From an uncultured Pseudomonadales bacterium (GTDB lineage Bacteria; Pseudomonadota; Gammaproteobacteria; Pseudomonadales; Porticoccaceae): DNA of 64,000 bases. Numbering within the stretch: the stretch's first letter is position 1; each line of letters begins with the position of its first letter. Positions 28,423-37,855 of this stretch are shown here, one piece after another. The position numbers and the translations under genes are program-made. The notes beneath the pieces were generated by a model, which searched no databases, was not told the origin of the DNA, and was given only the letters and a program-made list of their open reading frames with translations. Location: the NCBI GenBank assembly GCA_943846685.1, contig OX044363.1, forward strand, positions 310,001-374,000, given 5' to 3'.

Positions 28423-29745
28423 ATGACAACTAATAACTACGTTCAGTTCTTTCGTGAAACCTCGCCTTATATTCATGCGCACAGGGGTAAAACCTTTGTT
28501 ATCGCACTGAGTGGCGATGCGGTATGCCACGAAAACTTCCACAGTATTATTCACGATATTGCGCTGATGCAGAGCCTTGGCGCGCATATAGTGCTTGTCC
28601 ATGGCGCGCGACCACAGATAGATCAGCGCCTCGAAGCAGCCGGACTGCAGACAACTTTTTCCCAACAGGTGCGAGTTACCGACGCGGAGACAATGAACTG
28701 CGTTAAAGAGGCGGTTGGTGGGACAAGATTTCAAATTGAGTCGGCGCTCTCTATGGGGCTGCCCAATTCACCGATGCACGGTGCGCGCGTGCGCGTGATC
28801 GGCGGTAACTTTATTACTGCCAAGCCGCTTGGTGTTCGCGATGGCGTCGATTTTCAGCGCGCCGGAGAGATTCGTCGTATTGATACCGCGGCCATTAAAG
28901 ACCAACTTGACGCCGGCGCTCTGGTACTTATGTCTTCGATTGGGTTTTCCCCAACGGGTGAGGCTTTTAATCTGGCTTATCAGGATGTGGCTACTCAGGC
29001 GGCTATCGCGCTCAATGCTGAAAAACTGGTTCTAGTAACTAGCGCGTCGGGGATTCTCGATGCTAAAAATAATCTGTTGCGCAATTTATCTCTGCCCGAG
29101 GTTGCCGATCTAAAGGCCAGTTTAAAAAAGGCTGATGGCGATGAATCATCGGTGTATTGGCTGATGGCTTCGGCCTATCAGGCCTGCCGCAATGGTGTTG
29201 ATCGAGTACATCTGGTGGGCTGTGATAACGATGGCACGCTGCTGCGTGAGTTATTTACTCGCGAGGGCTCCGGCACGCTGATTATGAAAGATCATTCCGA
29301 GGTGATCAGACCGGCCAATATTGATGATGTCGGCGGTATTCTCGATCTAATTTCACCGCTTGAACAACAGGGCATTCTGGTTAAGCGCTCCCGGGAATTA
29401 CTCGAGACCGAGATCTCGCGATTTATGGTGGTTGTGCATCCCGAGGGAACCCTGCTCGGCTGTGCTGCGCTCTATCCCATTGGCAACAGTGATGCCGGCG
29501 AGCTGGCCTGTGTTGCAACTCATCCTGAATTTCACAATCAGGGGATTGCTTCGCGCCTGCTTAAATGTCTCGAAAAAGATGCCACTGACAGCGGTTTGAA
29601 AACACTCTTTGTGCTGACAACCCAGACTGCCCACTGGTTTAGAGAGCAGGGCTTTTCTGAAGCGGCCCTCAGTGATCTGCCCGCTGAAAAACAATCGCTG
29701 TATAACTATCAGCGCCAGTCACGAATCTTTAGTAAACCCATATAA
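28423..29745 (+). CDS. argA: N-acetylglutamate synthase
   Basis: First enzyme of arginine synthesis, normally feedback-inhibited by arginine. The 440-residue protein has an N-terminal amino-acid-kinase domain (about residues 20-285; LVHGARPQIDQRL) and a C-terminal GNAT acetyltransferase domain (about 295-435; ACVATHPEFHNQGIASRLL is the acetyl-CoA loop). The arrangement and length equal E. coli ArgA (443). ATG 28423 matches the family N terminus (YVQFFRETSPYIHAHRGKTF). The start lacks a Shine-Dalgarno but a TATAAT lies at 28411-28416, over the argE stop, so a promoter could make a leaderless or near-leaderless message (inference). It converges with the GT32 gene, leaving a four-base gap. Confidence 0.94.
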   Translation: MTTNNYVQFFRETSPYIHAHRGKTFVIALSGDAVCHENFHSIIHDIALMQSLGAHIVLVHGARPQIDQRLEAAGLQTTFSQQVRVTDAETMNCVKEAVGGTRFQIESALSMGLPNSPMHGARVRVIGGNFITAKPLGVRDGVDFQRAGEIRRIDTAAIKDQLDAGALVLMSSIGFSPTGEAFNLAYQDVATQAAIALNAEKLVLVTSASGILDAKNNLLRNLSLPEVADLKASLKKADGDESSVYWLMASAYQACRNGVDRVHLVGCDNDGTLLRELFTREGSGTLIMKDHSEVIRPANIDDVGGILDLISPLEQQGILVKRSRELLETEISRFMVVVHPEGTLLGCAALYPIGNSDAGELACVATHPEFHNQGIASRLLKCLEKDATDSGLKTLFVLTTQTAHWFREQGFSEAALSDLPAEKQSLYNYQRQSRIFSKPI

Positions 29746-29749
29746 TTGC

Positions 29750-30478
29750 TTAGGAAATAACAAACGTCTTTTTTCTGAGCTTTTTTAATAGATAGCGCAA
29801 AAATAATATTGGCGATGTTAGAAATTTTGGCCTGTATGCGGAGGTAGTGGTGCCCCACAATTGGATGCCATAAATTTCTGGGTCTTTCTTCAATTCCTCT
29901 ATATCAATATTACGCTGATCTTTGTCTCTAAAGTGAATAGGTAAGAAAACCTTGGAGGGGAAAATATGCGCGGCGGGCTGATATTTTTCCATCATAGCGG
30001 TGAGATATTTTGGACCTACAAGCTCCCATGGATCACCTTTTTCATCAATATCAATTTCGTCAGTCATTTTTTCCATAAAGGCATTTTTAGCCGTACAGCC
30101 CATAATGCCATTTGCAATTAACCCTGAGCTTCCGCGCTCATACACTGCAAAGCAGTCACAGTTATTCTGACGTATCTTTTCAAAAAGGCTATCTATCGGT
30201 TTGATGCAGTGCTCATCCGCATCAACAAAAATACCGCCGTAATGGTAGAGGAGCTCGTACCTTAGAATATCGGCTTTTTGGGTGAAAGCTTTCGACTTAT
30301 CAAAGGCTTGTTGATTTTTTAATTGCGGTAAATTATTTTCGCTCCACAATAAATATTCCCATTCAGGGTGGAGCTCTTTCCATGTTTGCATGACTTCTGT
30401 TGGAGGCTCTAGAGGCCCCAACCAAATCTGATGAATGATTTTAGGAATTGCTTCAGATTTATCTATTTTGATCTGCAT
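29750..30478 (-). CDS. Glycosyltransferase family 32 (DXD sugar-binding) protein
   Basis: A 242-residue protein with the signature of GT32 enzymes: the N-terminal PKIIHQIWLGP and WKELHPEWEYLLWSE, and the DXD motif region YHYGGIFVDADEHCIKPID near residues 84-102, where the Asp-x-Asp-like pair binds metal and nucleotide sugar. The C-terminal tail is Lys/Arg-rich. No membrane helix is obvious. The gene is AT-richer than argA and ilvD on either side, so recent acquisition is plausible. AAAGGACA lies about six bases upstream of the ATG. Family members build capsule, LPS or other surface glycans; the donor sugar is unknown here. Confidence 0.82.
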   Translation of the reverse strand: MQIKIDKSEAIPKIIHQIWLGPLEPPTEVMQTWKELHPEWEYLLWSENNLPQLKNQQAFDKSKAFTQKADILRYELLYHYGGIFVDADEHCIKPIDSLFEKIRQNNCDCFAVYERGSSGLIANGIMGCTAKNAFMEKMTDEIDIDEKGDPWELVGPKYLTAMMEKYQPAAHIFPSKVFLPIHFRDKDQRNIDIEELKKDPEIYGIQLWGTTTSAYRPKFLTSPILFLRYLLKKLRKKTFVIS

Positions 30479-30617
30479 TTTATGTCCTTTTAATTACTCG
30501 ACAAATTGTCACCCACATTTCATACAGCAGCAAGGATTTAATTTAAACGCCCACATTCATCAGCCACCCAGTTTCTGTTATCCTTCACACCAATAAAAAT
30601 TTCCCATGAGACAAGCA

Positions 30618-32453
30618 ATGCCTAAGTATCGTTCCCACACTACCACCCAAGGTCGCAACATGGCGGGAGCCAGAGCTCTTTGGCGCGCCACCGGCATGAA
30701 AGATGACGACTTTAATAAGCCGATGATCGCTATCGCCAACTCCTATACGCAATTTGTGCCCGGTCATGTTCACCTAAAAGACATGGGTGATCTGGTGGCG
30801 GCAGAGATTGCCAAAGCTGGCGGTATTGCCCGCGAGTTCCACACCATTGCGGTGGATGACGGTATCGCTATGGGTCATGACGGTATGCTCTACTCGCTGC
30901 CCTCGCGAGATATTATTGCCGACTCGGTAGAGTATATGGTCAATGCTCACTGCGCCGACGCGCTGGTGTGTATTTCCAACTGCGACAAGATTACTCCGGG
31001 CATGTTGATGGCGGCTATGCGCCTGAATATTCCGGTTGTTTTTGTTTCCGGTGGTCCTATGGAAGCCGGTAAAACCAAGCTCGCCGATCATAAACTCGAT
31101 CTGGTTGATGCCATGGTTATCGCCGTTGATGACGAAGCCAGTGATGAGAAAGTCGCTGAATACGAGCGCTCCGCCTGCCCTACCTGCGGCTCTTGCTCTG
31201 GTATGTTTACCGCCAATTCCATGAACTGTCTAACTGAGGCCTTGGGCCTTTCCCTGCCCGGTAATGGCACGGTGCTGGCCACTCACTCCGATCGTCGCGA
31301 ACTGTTTCAGGAAGCCGGTCGCACTATTGTTAAGCTGGCTCGCCAGCATTACGACCATGATGATTACTCGGTGCTGCCCCGTTCAATCGCCAACTTTAAG
31401 GCCTTTGAAAATGCCATGACGCTGGATATCTGCATGGGTGGTTCTACCAATACTATCCTGCACCTTTTAGCCGCAGTTCAAGAAGCCGGTATTGAATTTG
31501 ATATGGCGGATATCGATCGCCTGTCTCGTGTTGTACCGCAACTCTGTAAGGTGGCACCGAATACGCCGGAATACCATGTCGAAGATGTTCATCGCGCTGG
31601 TGGCATTATGGGTATTTTGGCCGAACTCGAACGCGCCGGTCTTATTCACGGTGATATACCCACGGTTCATTCTGCGACGCTAAAAGAAGCGTTGGAAAAA
31701 TGGGATATTGTCAGTGGTCAGGTCAGTGAAGAGGTAAAAACTTTTTACAAAGCGGGCCCAGCGGGCATTCCCACTCAGACGGCCTTTAGCCAGAGCACCA
31801 GATGGCCATCTCTGGATGCGGATCGTGCCAATGGCTGTATTCGCAATCTGGAAAATGCCTTTAGTCTTGAAGGCGGCCTAGCTGTGTTAACCGGTAATCT
31901 GGCACCCGATGGCTGTGTGGTTAAAACCTCTGGCGTAGATGAGTCTATCCATGTATTTGAAGGCCCGGCGTTTATTACTGAAAGCCAGGATGAGGCTGTA
32001 GCCTGTATCCTAAACGATGAAGTAAAGGCCGGAGATGTGGTTATCGTTCGCTATGAGGGCCCACGCGGTGGTCCCGGTATGCAGGAGATGCTCTACCCAA
32101 CTAGCTATATCAAATCGAAAAATCTCGGCAAGGCCTGCGCGCTGATTACCGATGGTCGTTTTTCTGGCGGTACCTCGGGTTTATCCATTGGCCATGTTTC
32201 ACCCGAAGCTGGTGCTGGCGGCAATATTGGTCTGGTTCAGCAGGGTGATATCATACGTATTGATATCCCAAATCGCAGTATTGATGTATTGGTTTCTGAT
32301 GAAGAACTTGCCAGCCGTCGTGAGACGCAGGACAAGGCGGGCTGGAAGCCGGTGGAGGATCGTCCACGCAAGGTTTCAGCATCCCTTAAAGCCTATGCCA
32401 AACTGGCCACCAGTGCCGATAAGGGTGCAGTGCGAGATCTGACTCAGTTGTAG
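30618..32453 (+). CDS. ilvD: Dihydroxy-acid dehydratase
   Basis: Iron-sulfur enzyme that dehydrates 2,3-dihydroxy acids in valine, isoleucine and leucine synthesis. The 611-residue length matches E. coli IlvD (616). Cluster cysteines are visible in [18 protein letters not shown] and [18 protein letters not shown]. The C-terminal domain carries [15 protein letters not shown] and [16 protein letters not shown] chose ATG 30618, which matches the conserved [16 protein letters not shown] start; another in-frame ATG at 30606 adds four residues. The 127 bases upstream form a divergent region with the GT32 gene; no clear promoter or attenuator was recognised there. A strong terminator follows at 32494. 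Confidence 0.95.
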   Translation: MPKYRSHTTTQGRNMAGARALWRATGMKDDDFNKPMIAIANSYTQFVPGHVHLKDMGDLVAAEIAKAGGIAREFHTIAVDDGIAMGHDGMLYSLPSRDIIADSVEYMVNAHCADALVCISNCDKITPGMLMAAMRLNIPVVFVSGGPMEAGKTKLADHKLDLVDAMVIAVDDEASDEKVAEYERSACPTCGSCSGMFTANSMNCLTEALGLSLPGNGTVLATHSDRRELFQEAGRTIVKLARQHYDHDDYSVLPRSIANFKAFENAMTLDICMGGSTNTILHLLAAVQEAGIEFDMADIDRLSRVVPQLCKVAPNTPEYHVEDVHRAGGIMGILAELERAGLIHGDIPTVHSATLKEALEKWDIVSGQVSEEVKTFYKAGPAGIPTQTAFSQSTRWPSLDADRANGCIRNLENAFSLEGGLAVLTGNLAPDGCVVKTSGVDESIHVFEGPAFITESQDEAVACILNDEVKAGDVVIVRYEGPRGGPGMQEMLYPTSYIKSKNLGKACALITDGRFSGGTSGLSIGHVSPEAGAGGNIGLVQQGDIIRIDIPNRSIDVLVSDEELASRRETQDKAGWKPVEDRPRKVSASLKAYAKLATSADKGAVRDLTQL

Positions 32454-32493
32454 TTATTAGAGTTACGAGAGCTGCGTTTTATAACAGCTAAAG

Positions 32494-32526
32494 AAAAGCC
32501 CGGGACTCTATGAGCACCGGGCTTTT
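32494..32526. terminator. Bidirectional rho-independent terminator between ilvD and the TPR gene
   Basis: A stem AAAAGCCCGG paired with CCGGGCTTTT around a 13-base loop, followed by further T residues on the plus strand and preceded by A residues that act as a T run on the minus strand. It sits 40 bases past ilvD and 25 bases past the last gene of the convergent TonB operon. Confidence 0.88.
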
Positions 32527-32551
32527 TTATTTCTACTTTGTATCTGAAGCT

Positions 32552-33913
32552 TTACTTACTACAGCTTGGAACCGTAGCACCTACATCACGAAGTTTCTGT
32601 AATCGAGCACCTTCAGTGTCAGCGTAACGAATCCACTGCTTGGGATAGCGCTTACTCTTTTCAGTCTTGGCAACTTTAAGGGATTTCTTAAAGGCGGCAA
32701 CACCATCCTTGTAACAGTGCAGGTTGATCAGCGCATTACCCATCACCAGGTAGTTAGCCTCCGGGCGTTTTACGCCGCCCTTTTTGGCTGCACGTCTGGC
32801 TGCGCGATAGGCTTCAGAGTCGCGACCAAGATCCAGGTAGATGCCGGCCAGGCGAGCCTGAAGATTACCCGTATCAGATTTCTTCGAGGCACTCTCTAGC
32901 GCTTTTACCGCGTTGTTAAGGTCTTTTGACTGATACCAGGCTGTGCCTAGCACTTCGAGGTTCTTCGCAGAGCTCTTAACAACCCCGTCGATCATCCCCT
33001 TTTCGATAATATTCGCTGCACGGTAGGGAACTTCGGCTCCCAGATACATATAAGCCATGCTCATCACCTGGGTTTCTTTGGTCAGCTCACCATTTAGGTA
33101 GACAACTTCGGTAGCTACTAGGCGATCCATCTCGCGCTCGCGCTGTCCGTACATACCACCGAGTTGACGCCAGTAAGTCCACTTGGGATAGTGTTTCACT
33201 AGCTGCTCTAGAATGCTAGTTACCTTGGGATAGTTGTTCTTTTCATAGTAAAGAACGCGCTGCAAGCCCCACCAACCCTCTTTAGGAAGAATATCTTTAG
33301 ATTCAACATCGGCAATCGCCGCATTAACCATTTGCAGTGATTCTGTCTTGCGCTCCAACTGATAGTAGATTTGCGCCAGTAACATTCGCGCATCGGCACC
33401 AATAATCGCTGACTCCTGCATCCAGGCTTCCAACTGCAAGGCTGCATTGCGATAGTCTTCTTGAACTGTATAGAGCTGCGCCAGTGTGTAGCGAGTATCG
33501 AGCTTTAATTCTGGTGGCGTACCAATACCGTCTACTACACGTTTGTAGGAACGAATAGCGCTGTTATAGTCTTCCAACGAATAGTGGACATAAGCAGCAA
33601 ATTTCCACACCTGCGTCTGCTCGTAATCGCTACTACAGGTTTTAACGTTCGCCTCGATGTCATTTAACATCTCAAGTGCAACAGCCCAGTTCTCTTCTTC
33701 GAGTACCGGCTGAACTTTTTCCAGAGCCTTGGCACATCTAGCACCAACTGACTGACGTTTGCGGGTTTTTACATCTTTGTATTTAGGTTCTTTCTTTTCT
33801 TCTGCTGCAAATACCGAGGTATTTAATGACGACTGCGGATCAACCACTGCCACCATTAGCGGCAAAACAAAAGCAGCGCCGAATACGGCTAGAATTTTTG
33901 TGCTTCTAGACAT
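32552..33913 (-). CDS. Periplasmic tetratricopeptide-repeat protein of a TonB operon
   Basis: A 453-residue protein with an N-terminal hydrophobic signal or anchor (residues 7-35, ending near SVFAAEE), a Lys-rich linker, then helical repeats over most of its length. TPR-like units are visible, such as YNSAIRSYKRVV, YRNAALQLEAWM and YPKWTYWRQLGGMY. It is the last gene of the six-gene cluster with TonB, ExbD, two ExbB-like proteins and a DUF3450 protein; only ten bases separate it from tonB. In Vibrio and Shewanella TonB2-type clusters an equivalent TPR protein is present, apparently needed for the assembled system. The exact role is not known from sequence. Confidence 0.8.
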   Translation of the reverse strand: MSRSTKILAVFGAAFVLPLMVAVVDPQSSLNTSVFAAEEKKEPKYKDVKTRKRQSVGARCAKALEKVQPVLEEENWAVALEMLNDIEANVKTCSSDYEQTQVWKFAAYVHYSLEDYNSAIRSYKRVVDGIGTPPELKLDTRYTLAQLYTVQEDYRNAALQLEAWMQESAIIGADARMLLAQIYYQLERKTESLQMVNAAIADVESKDILPKEGWWGLQRVLYYEKNNYPKVTSILEQLVKHYPKWTYWRQLGGMYGQREREMDRLVATEVVYLNGELTKETQVMSMAYMYLGAEVPYRAANIIEKGMIDGVVKSSAKNLEVLGTAWYQSKDLNNAVKALESASKKSDTGNLQARLAGIYLDLGRDSEAYRAARRAAKKGGVKRPEANYLVMGNALINLHCYKDGVAAFKKSLKVAKTEKSKRYPKQWIRYADTEGARLQKLRDVGATVPSCSK

Positions 33914-33923
33914 CAGTTACTCC

Positions 33924-34532
33924 TTATTTTGCCATCTGGAAAGTAAATTTATACAACACACCCGGAACTTCCTGGCCTACGCCATCGACAACCCGTGGGT
34001 TGTACTTTAGCTTGGATGCCGCTCTAAGCGCTGCGCGACCAAATCCCCAGCCTTCCGGAAATTCTTCAATCATTTTCGGATCACGGGTACCACCAGTAGT
34101 GGTAATAATCACTTCGATAACCGCGTAACCCTCTTTGCCTCGTGTCTGAGCCCGGCGCGGATACTGCGGCTGAGGAACATACACAGGAATATAGTCGGAG
34201 TCTCGGGCAAAGCCACCAGCGCCACCAATCTTAAGATTGGCATTGGCTGAGGGTGCCGCCATGCTAATCGCATTTTCGGGGACTTCAAACTCTATATTGT
34301 CTTCGGGAATTTCCGGTGGAGGTGTCTCCGGATCTTCGGGCTTCTCAACTTGAGTCTGTTTTGCATTCTCGGTCAACTGTCTATCGACATGAAGAAAGTC
34401 AGCGATTTTAATCGTTTCTTTTTCATCAAGATCTTTATTGCCCGAGTCGATCAGCTTGTACATCAAAATAATCAATGCAAAGGTAACCAGAACTCCAAGT
34501 GCAGCAGAAATACCAACTCTGATAACAGCCAT
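33924..34532 (-). CDS. tonB: TonB energy transducer
   Basis: Couples the inner-membrane proton gradient to outer-membrane TonB-dependent receptors. The 202-residue protein has an N-terminal membrane helix (about residues 5-28), a proline/glutamate-rich linker (KPEDPETPPPEIPEDN) and the C-terminal TonB fold (PQYPRRAQTRGKEGYAVIE, then PRVVDGVGQEVPGVLYKFTF). The linker is shorter than in E. coli TonB (239), like TonB2-type proteins. It sits ten bases after exbD in a dedicated operon. The receptor served is not in the window. Confidence 0.9.
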   Translation of the reverse strand: MAVIRVGISAALGVLVTFALIILMYKLIDSGNKDLDEKETIKIADFLHVDRQLTENAKQTQVEKPEDPETPPPEIPEDNIEFEVPENAISMAAPSANANLKIGGAGGFARDSDYIPVYVPQPQYPRRAQTRGKEGYAVIEVIITTTGGTRDPKMIEEFPEGWGFGRAALRAASKLKYNPRVVDGVGQEVPGVLYKFTFQMAK

Positions 34533-34542
34533 ACTTATTAAC

Positions 34543-34947
34543 TCAGTCTTTTTCTACTGAAATTGCCACCGGACGGATGCCGATGTCTTGTGCGACATCA
34601 GCGACCTTGGCGACCACTTCAATATTTGATTCATTGTCGGCCTGGATAACCATGCCGCCCTTAGGATTTTCGTTGTACAACCTGCTTAGATTGATTTTTA
34701 ACGCGGTAGTTTCAACGCGCTTTTTATCAATCCAAATTTCATTGTTATCGCTAATCGCTACCAAGATGCCTACTTTTTTGTAGGACTGTGCCGTATCGGC
34801 GTCGACTTTATTAACCTCGACACCGGGCAGTTTGATAAAAGATGCTGTAACAATAAAAAAGATCAGCATGATAAAAACCACGTCCAGCATTGGGGTCAAA
34901 TCAATTGCTTCGCCCTGAGGTTGTGATCCATTTGTTCTATTGCGCAT
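34543..34947 (-). CDS. exbD: ExbD biopolymer transport protein
   Basis: Proton-channel partner of ExbB that energises TonB. The 134-residue protein has a short cytoplasmic N terminus, one membrane helix with the essential aspartate region IDLTPMLDVVFIMLIFFIV (Asp near residue 22) and a periplasmic domain. The length is near E. coli ExbD (141). The gap to the upstream exbB gene is 40 bases. Confidence 0.92.
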   Translation of the reverse strand: MRNRTNGSQPQGEAIDLTPMLDVVFIMLIFFIVTASFIKLPGVEVNKVDADTAQSYKKVGILVAISDNNEIWIDKKRVETTALKINLSRLYNENPKGGMVIQADNESNIEVVAKVADVAQDIGIRPVAISVEKD

Positions 34948-34987
34948 AGTTTTCTCTCACAGAAACCTTGTCTCTGACAGGCTCCAG

Positions 34988-35512
34988 TTAGTGATCCATG
35001 GTCAGGTGATCTTCCAACAGATGCTTCTCTCGCTCTGCAGAGCGCTCGACATAGGTCATGCCAAACACGCCGGATAGAGCGGCAACCATTCCCGACATTG
35101 TCGGTACAGTTGCCTGAGAAACACCGCCAGCCATCGCCTTGGCGTCGCCGCCGCCAGTGAATGCCATAACGTCAAATACCACGATCATTCCGGTCACTGT
35201 TCCCAGCAAACCAAACAGTGGTGCCAGAGCAACCAGTGTTTTAATCATCATAAGGTTTTCGTCGATCTTTACACTCACTTCAGAGATCAACTGCTCTCTG
35301 ATCTGGTGAGCGCGTTTGGATTTGCGCTCGTCGCGCGCTTCCCAAACATCAAGAGCACCCTGTACATCCTGGCTAACGTCGGATTTGAGATACCACATAC
35401 GCTCAAAGAGGAGAGTCCACATCACGAACAACAGTACGACGATGGCCCAGAGGACCATCCCGCCTGAATCCATAAACTTTCCAACTTCTGCCAGAGTATC
35501 AACAAAAAACAT
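34988..35512 (-). CDS. exbB: ExbB-type MotA/TolQ/ExbB proton channel protein
   Basis: A 174-residue three-helix protein of the MotA/TolQ/ExbB family. The first helix is at about residues 17-37 (MVLWAIVVLLFVMWTLLFER). The conserved pore pair follows: LVALAPLFGLLGTVTGMI and the late ATVPTMSGMVAALSGVFGM. It is shorter than E. coli ExbB (244), as in TonB2-type systems where a second, longer TtpC-like protein is also present. That gene ends one base upstream, so the two are almost certainly cotranslated. Confidence 0.9.
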   Translation of the reverse strand: MFFVDTLAEVGKFMDSGGMVLWAIVVLLFVMWTLLFERMWYLKSDVSQDVQGALDVWEARDERKSKRAHQIREQLISEVSVKIDENLMMIKTLVALAPLFGLLGTVTGMIVVFDVMAFTGGGDAKAMAGGVSQATVPTMSGMVAALSGVFGMTYVERSAEREKHLLEDHLTMDH

Positions 35513-35513
35513 C

Positions 35514-36884
35514 TTAGCGACCCTCTACTGAACCAGCCACAATGCCAGCACTCTGCTCTTCAAGTACATGAAGAATACGCTGCGCTTTTCCGTTGACCAG
35601 TGTGTGCATCAATACCGTTGGGATGGCGACAACCAGACCCAGAACTGTAGTAATCAATGCCTGAGAAATACCGCCAGCCATCGCCTTGGGATCGCCAGCG
35701 CCGAATAGGGTAATCATCTGGAAGGTAATAATCATACCGGTTACTGTACCTAGCAGACCCAACAGTGGGGCAACCATGGCAATAATCTTCAGCAGGCTTA
35801 AACCAGACTCAATCGAGGGGCGCTCTTTAAGCACGGCCTCGTGAAGCTTGAGTTCCAGCGACTCTGCATCCAGACCTGGGTTGGCCTGAGAAACGGCCAG
35901 TACACGACCCAGTGGGTTATCAATATTAGCTGTTTCCGGAGCCTTAAGCTGAGCAGATACCTTGCGGGAAACACCCTGCAAGAAAACAAAGCGCCATATG
36001 GCTAAGAAGATAGCGACAACAAATACACCGGTGATGACATAACCAACGATGCCACCAAAGTGCCAGCGCTCAACCAGAGTAGGAGTATTGATAAGTGCAC
36101 GCAACAGACCGCCACCTAGTGGGCCAGTAGGATCGAGACCAACCTTGGTGAAGCCTTCAACCGCTTCCTGAAGATCAGCCGCGCTGCCCTGATGTCCTGA
36201 AGGCTGTCGTGCCAATTCAGAAACCAGACCGTTTTCCGGGCTGTACTCAAGGTACATTCCGTCGGCCATCAGGTTGTAAGTACCAACACGGACAACTTCC
36301 ATCTCTTCCTGTGAACCATCAGCTCGCAGAACCGTGCGGTTAAATTTAACCACTCGGCCACTTTCAACCATTTCACGCTGCTGCTCATACCAAAGTTTTT
36401 CGATATCGAGGATTGAAGGTAGGCGCGTGTCGCTGCTCATCTTTTCAATCAGCTCATCGAGGAACTCTGTACGACCAGGAATCTGTGCACTGACAACTGA
36501 CTGAGTCAGGTTGGCACGGATATCACCAGCGGCACCGGTTAGGTGTCCAAATAGCTCTTTAAGCGAGCCAAGACGCTTATCACGCTGTTCGCGCAGTGCG
36601 GCAAGCTTGATATCGTTGTCGCGGATATTCTGCTCAAGACGATCTGAACGACGCTCTTCGGCATCTTTAGTCTTCTTTGCCTGAGTTAGCTGTGAAGCCT
36701 GCTTGCGCTGATCGCGCTTAAAGTCAGCTTCGCGCTGACGATACTCTGCAGATTCTGAAATCTTCGAGCTCTGAATCATCTGCAGTAGCTCATCAAGGGT
36801 TTTTGCATCCTGTGCCAGGGCTGGCATGCTTAGAGAAGCAGCAGCGATGAAAGCGGCACAAACTTTAACGAATTTCATGTTCAT
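35514..36884 (-). CDS. TtpC-like MotA/TolQ/ExbB family protein with periplasmic coiled coil
   Basis: A 456-residue protein with a cleavable signal peptide (ending near MPALAQD), an Arg/Lys/Glu-rich coiled coil (about residues 40-105), a globular periplasmic region, a membrane helix (about 275-300) and a C-terminal TolQ/ExbB domain with MVAPLLGLLGTVTGMIITF and a late ISQALITTVLGLVVAIP. The domain plan matches TtpC of Vibrio TonB2 systems, an added ExbB-like protein required for that TonB to reach its receptors. Its ATG overlaps the upstream DUF3450 stop by four bases (ATGA), indicating translational coupling. Confidence 0.86.
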   Translation of the reverse strand: MNMKFVKVCAAFIAAASLSMPALAQDAKTLDELLQMIQSSKISESAEYRQREADFKRDQRKQASQLTQAKKTKDAEERRSDRLEQNIRDNDIKLAALREQRDKRLGSLKELFGHLTGAAGDIRANLTQSVVSAQIPGRTEFLDELIEKMSSDTRLPSILDIEKLWYEQQREMVESGRVVKFNRTVLRADGSQEEMEVVRVGTYNLMADGMYLEYSPENGLVSELARQPSGHQGSAADLQEAVEGFTKVGLDPTGPLGGGLLRALINTPTLVERWHFGGIVGYVITGVFVVAIFLAIWRFVFLQGVSRKVSAQLKAPETANIDNPLGRVLAVSQANPGLDAESLELKLHEAVLKERPSIESGLSLLKIIAMVAPLLGLLGTVTGMIITFQMITLFGAGDPKAMAGGISQALITTVLGLVVAIPTVLMHTLVNGKAQRILHVLEEQSAGIVAGSVEGR

Positions 36885-37663
36885 TGTGCTGTCTCCGGGG
36901 CAGTAATTGGCATTTCCAGAACATCCTGCGGCGCTAACTTCTTAGCGATACGAATGCCGTGGTCTACAGGACGGCGGTAGTCAGAACCTAGCGTTTCCCA
37001 AGAATTGGTCGCTTTGTTCCAGGCTCCGGTTTGTGACTTATCTTTTGTCTGATACATCAATGCAACACGACCGATACGCAGCAGGTCCACTTCAACTTCA
37101 GAACCATCGCTGTTGATATCTACCAAATCGCGATAGGTTTCAAGTGACAGGCTGTACTCAGACTCGATATCGTAAACTTCAAGAATCTGACGGAATTTTT
37201 CAGCCGCAGAAAACTTGGCGCTGTCGAGGTTATCAAACAGAACTTCGATTGCCTCTTGACGCTGGGCTTTCTTGAAAGGAACGTCCAGAGCAATAAACTC
37301 TTTAAGACCTTTAAGCATGCTTTCCATAAGTGGCGAGATGCCTCGCTCAATTATAGTTGCGTTCTCAATAGACTCTTCGAGCTCGGCCATCATTTGCTTC
37401 TGACTGGCGATTTGACGTTCGAGCTGTGAGTTATAAACGCGCAGACTCTCTATCTGCTTGTTAACTTGCTTAAATTCCTGCAGCAGGCCATCGGTCTTAT
37501 CGGCAATGCCGTCGACTGTTGACTGTGCATTTTTTGCCGCCTGAACTTTACTGGCGCCGGCTTTTAACACATCACTTACTTCTGCGGCCTGAACTGCAAA
37601 AGCAGTTGTGCCACTGGCAAGTACGGCAATTAATGCCAGTGCCTTTAGTGGTTGGTTTTTCAT
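36881..37663 (-). CDS. DUF3450 family periplasmic protein
   Basis: A 260-residue protein of the DUF3450 family, first gene of the TonB operon. It has a signal peptide (LIAVLASGTTAFAVQAAEV), a coiled-coil segment (about residues 50-105) and a C-terminal globular region with VEVDLLRIGRVALMYQTKD. DUF3450 genes regularly stand before ExbB/TtpC clusters in Vibrio, Shewanella and marine gammaproteobacteria; the molecular function is unknown. GAGGGAAC lies just before the ATG. A candidate sigma-70 promoter lies 55 bases upstream. Confidence 0.85.
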   Translation of the reverse strand: MKNQPLKALALIAVLASGTTAFAVQAAEVSDVLKAGASKVQAAKNAQSTVDGIADKTDGLLQEFKQVNKQIESLRVYNSQLERQIASQKQMMAELEESIENATIIERGISPLMESMLKGLKEFIALDVPFKKAQRQEAIEVLFDNLDSAKFSAAEKFRQILEVYDIESEYSLSLETYRDLVDINSDGSEVEVDLLRIGRVALMYQTKDKSQTGAWNKATNSWETLGSDYRRPVDHGIRIAKKLAPQDVLEMPITAPETAQ

Positions 37664-37717
37664 AGTTCCCTCAACTTGGGTCTATCGGATTGATGATCTT
37701 TCGATGTCAGAGTTGGA

Positions 37718-37745
37718 ACTGTAGCACCCCTCCAAATCCTGACAA
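37718..37745 (-). promoter_or_regulatory. Candidate sigma-70 promoter of the TonB operon
   Basis: On the minus strand TTGTCA (-35) and TACAGT (-10) are separated by 16 bases, about 55 bases upstream of the DUF3450 start. This is a visual match only. No Fur box was recognised in the 192-base gap (37664-37855), which otherwise contains no gene. Confidence 0.4.
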
Positions 37746-37855
37746 TTTATTTTCGGACACCTTTGTAACAGTCTGCCGTTCAAGAATCAATTTGACGGCT
37801 TAAATAAGTAATAGATGACAAAGCGTACTATGTCCTTTGTTACCTTATGTAACAA

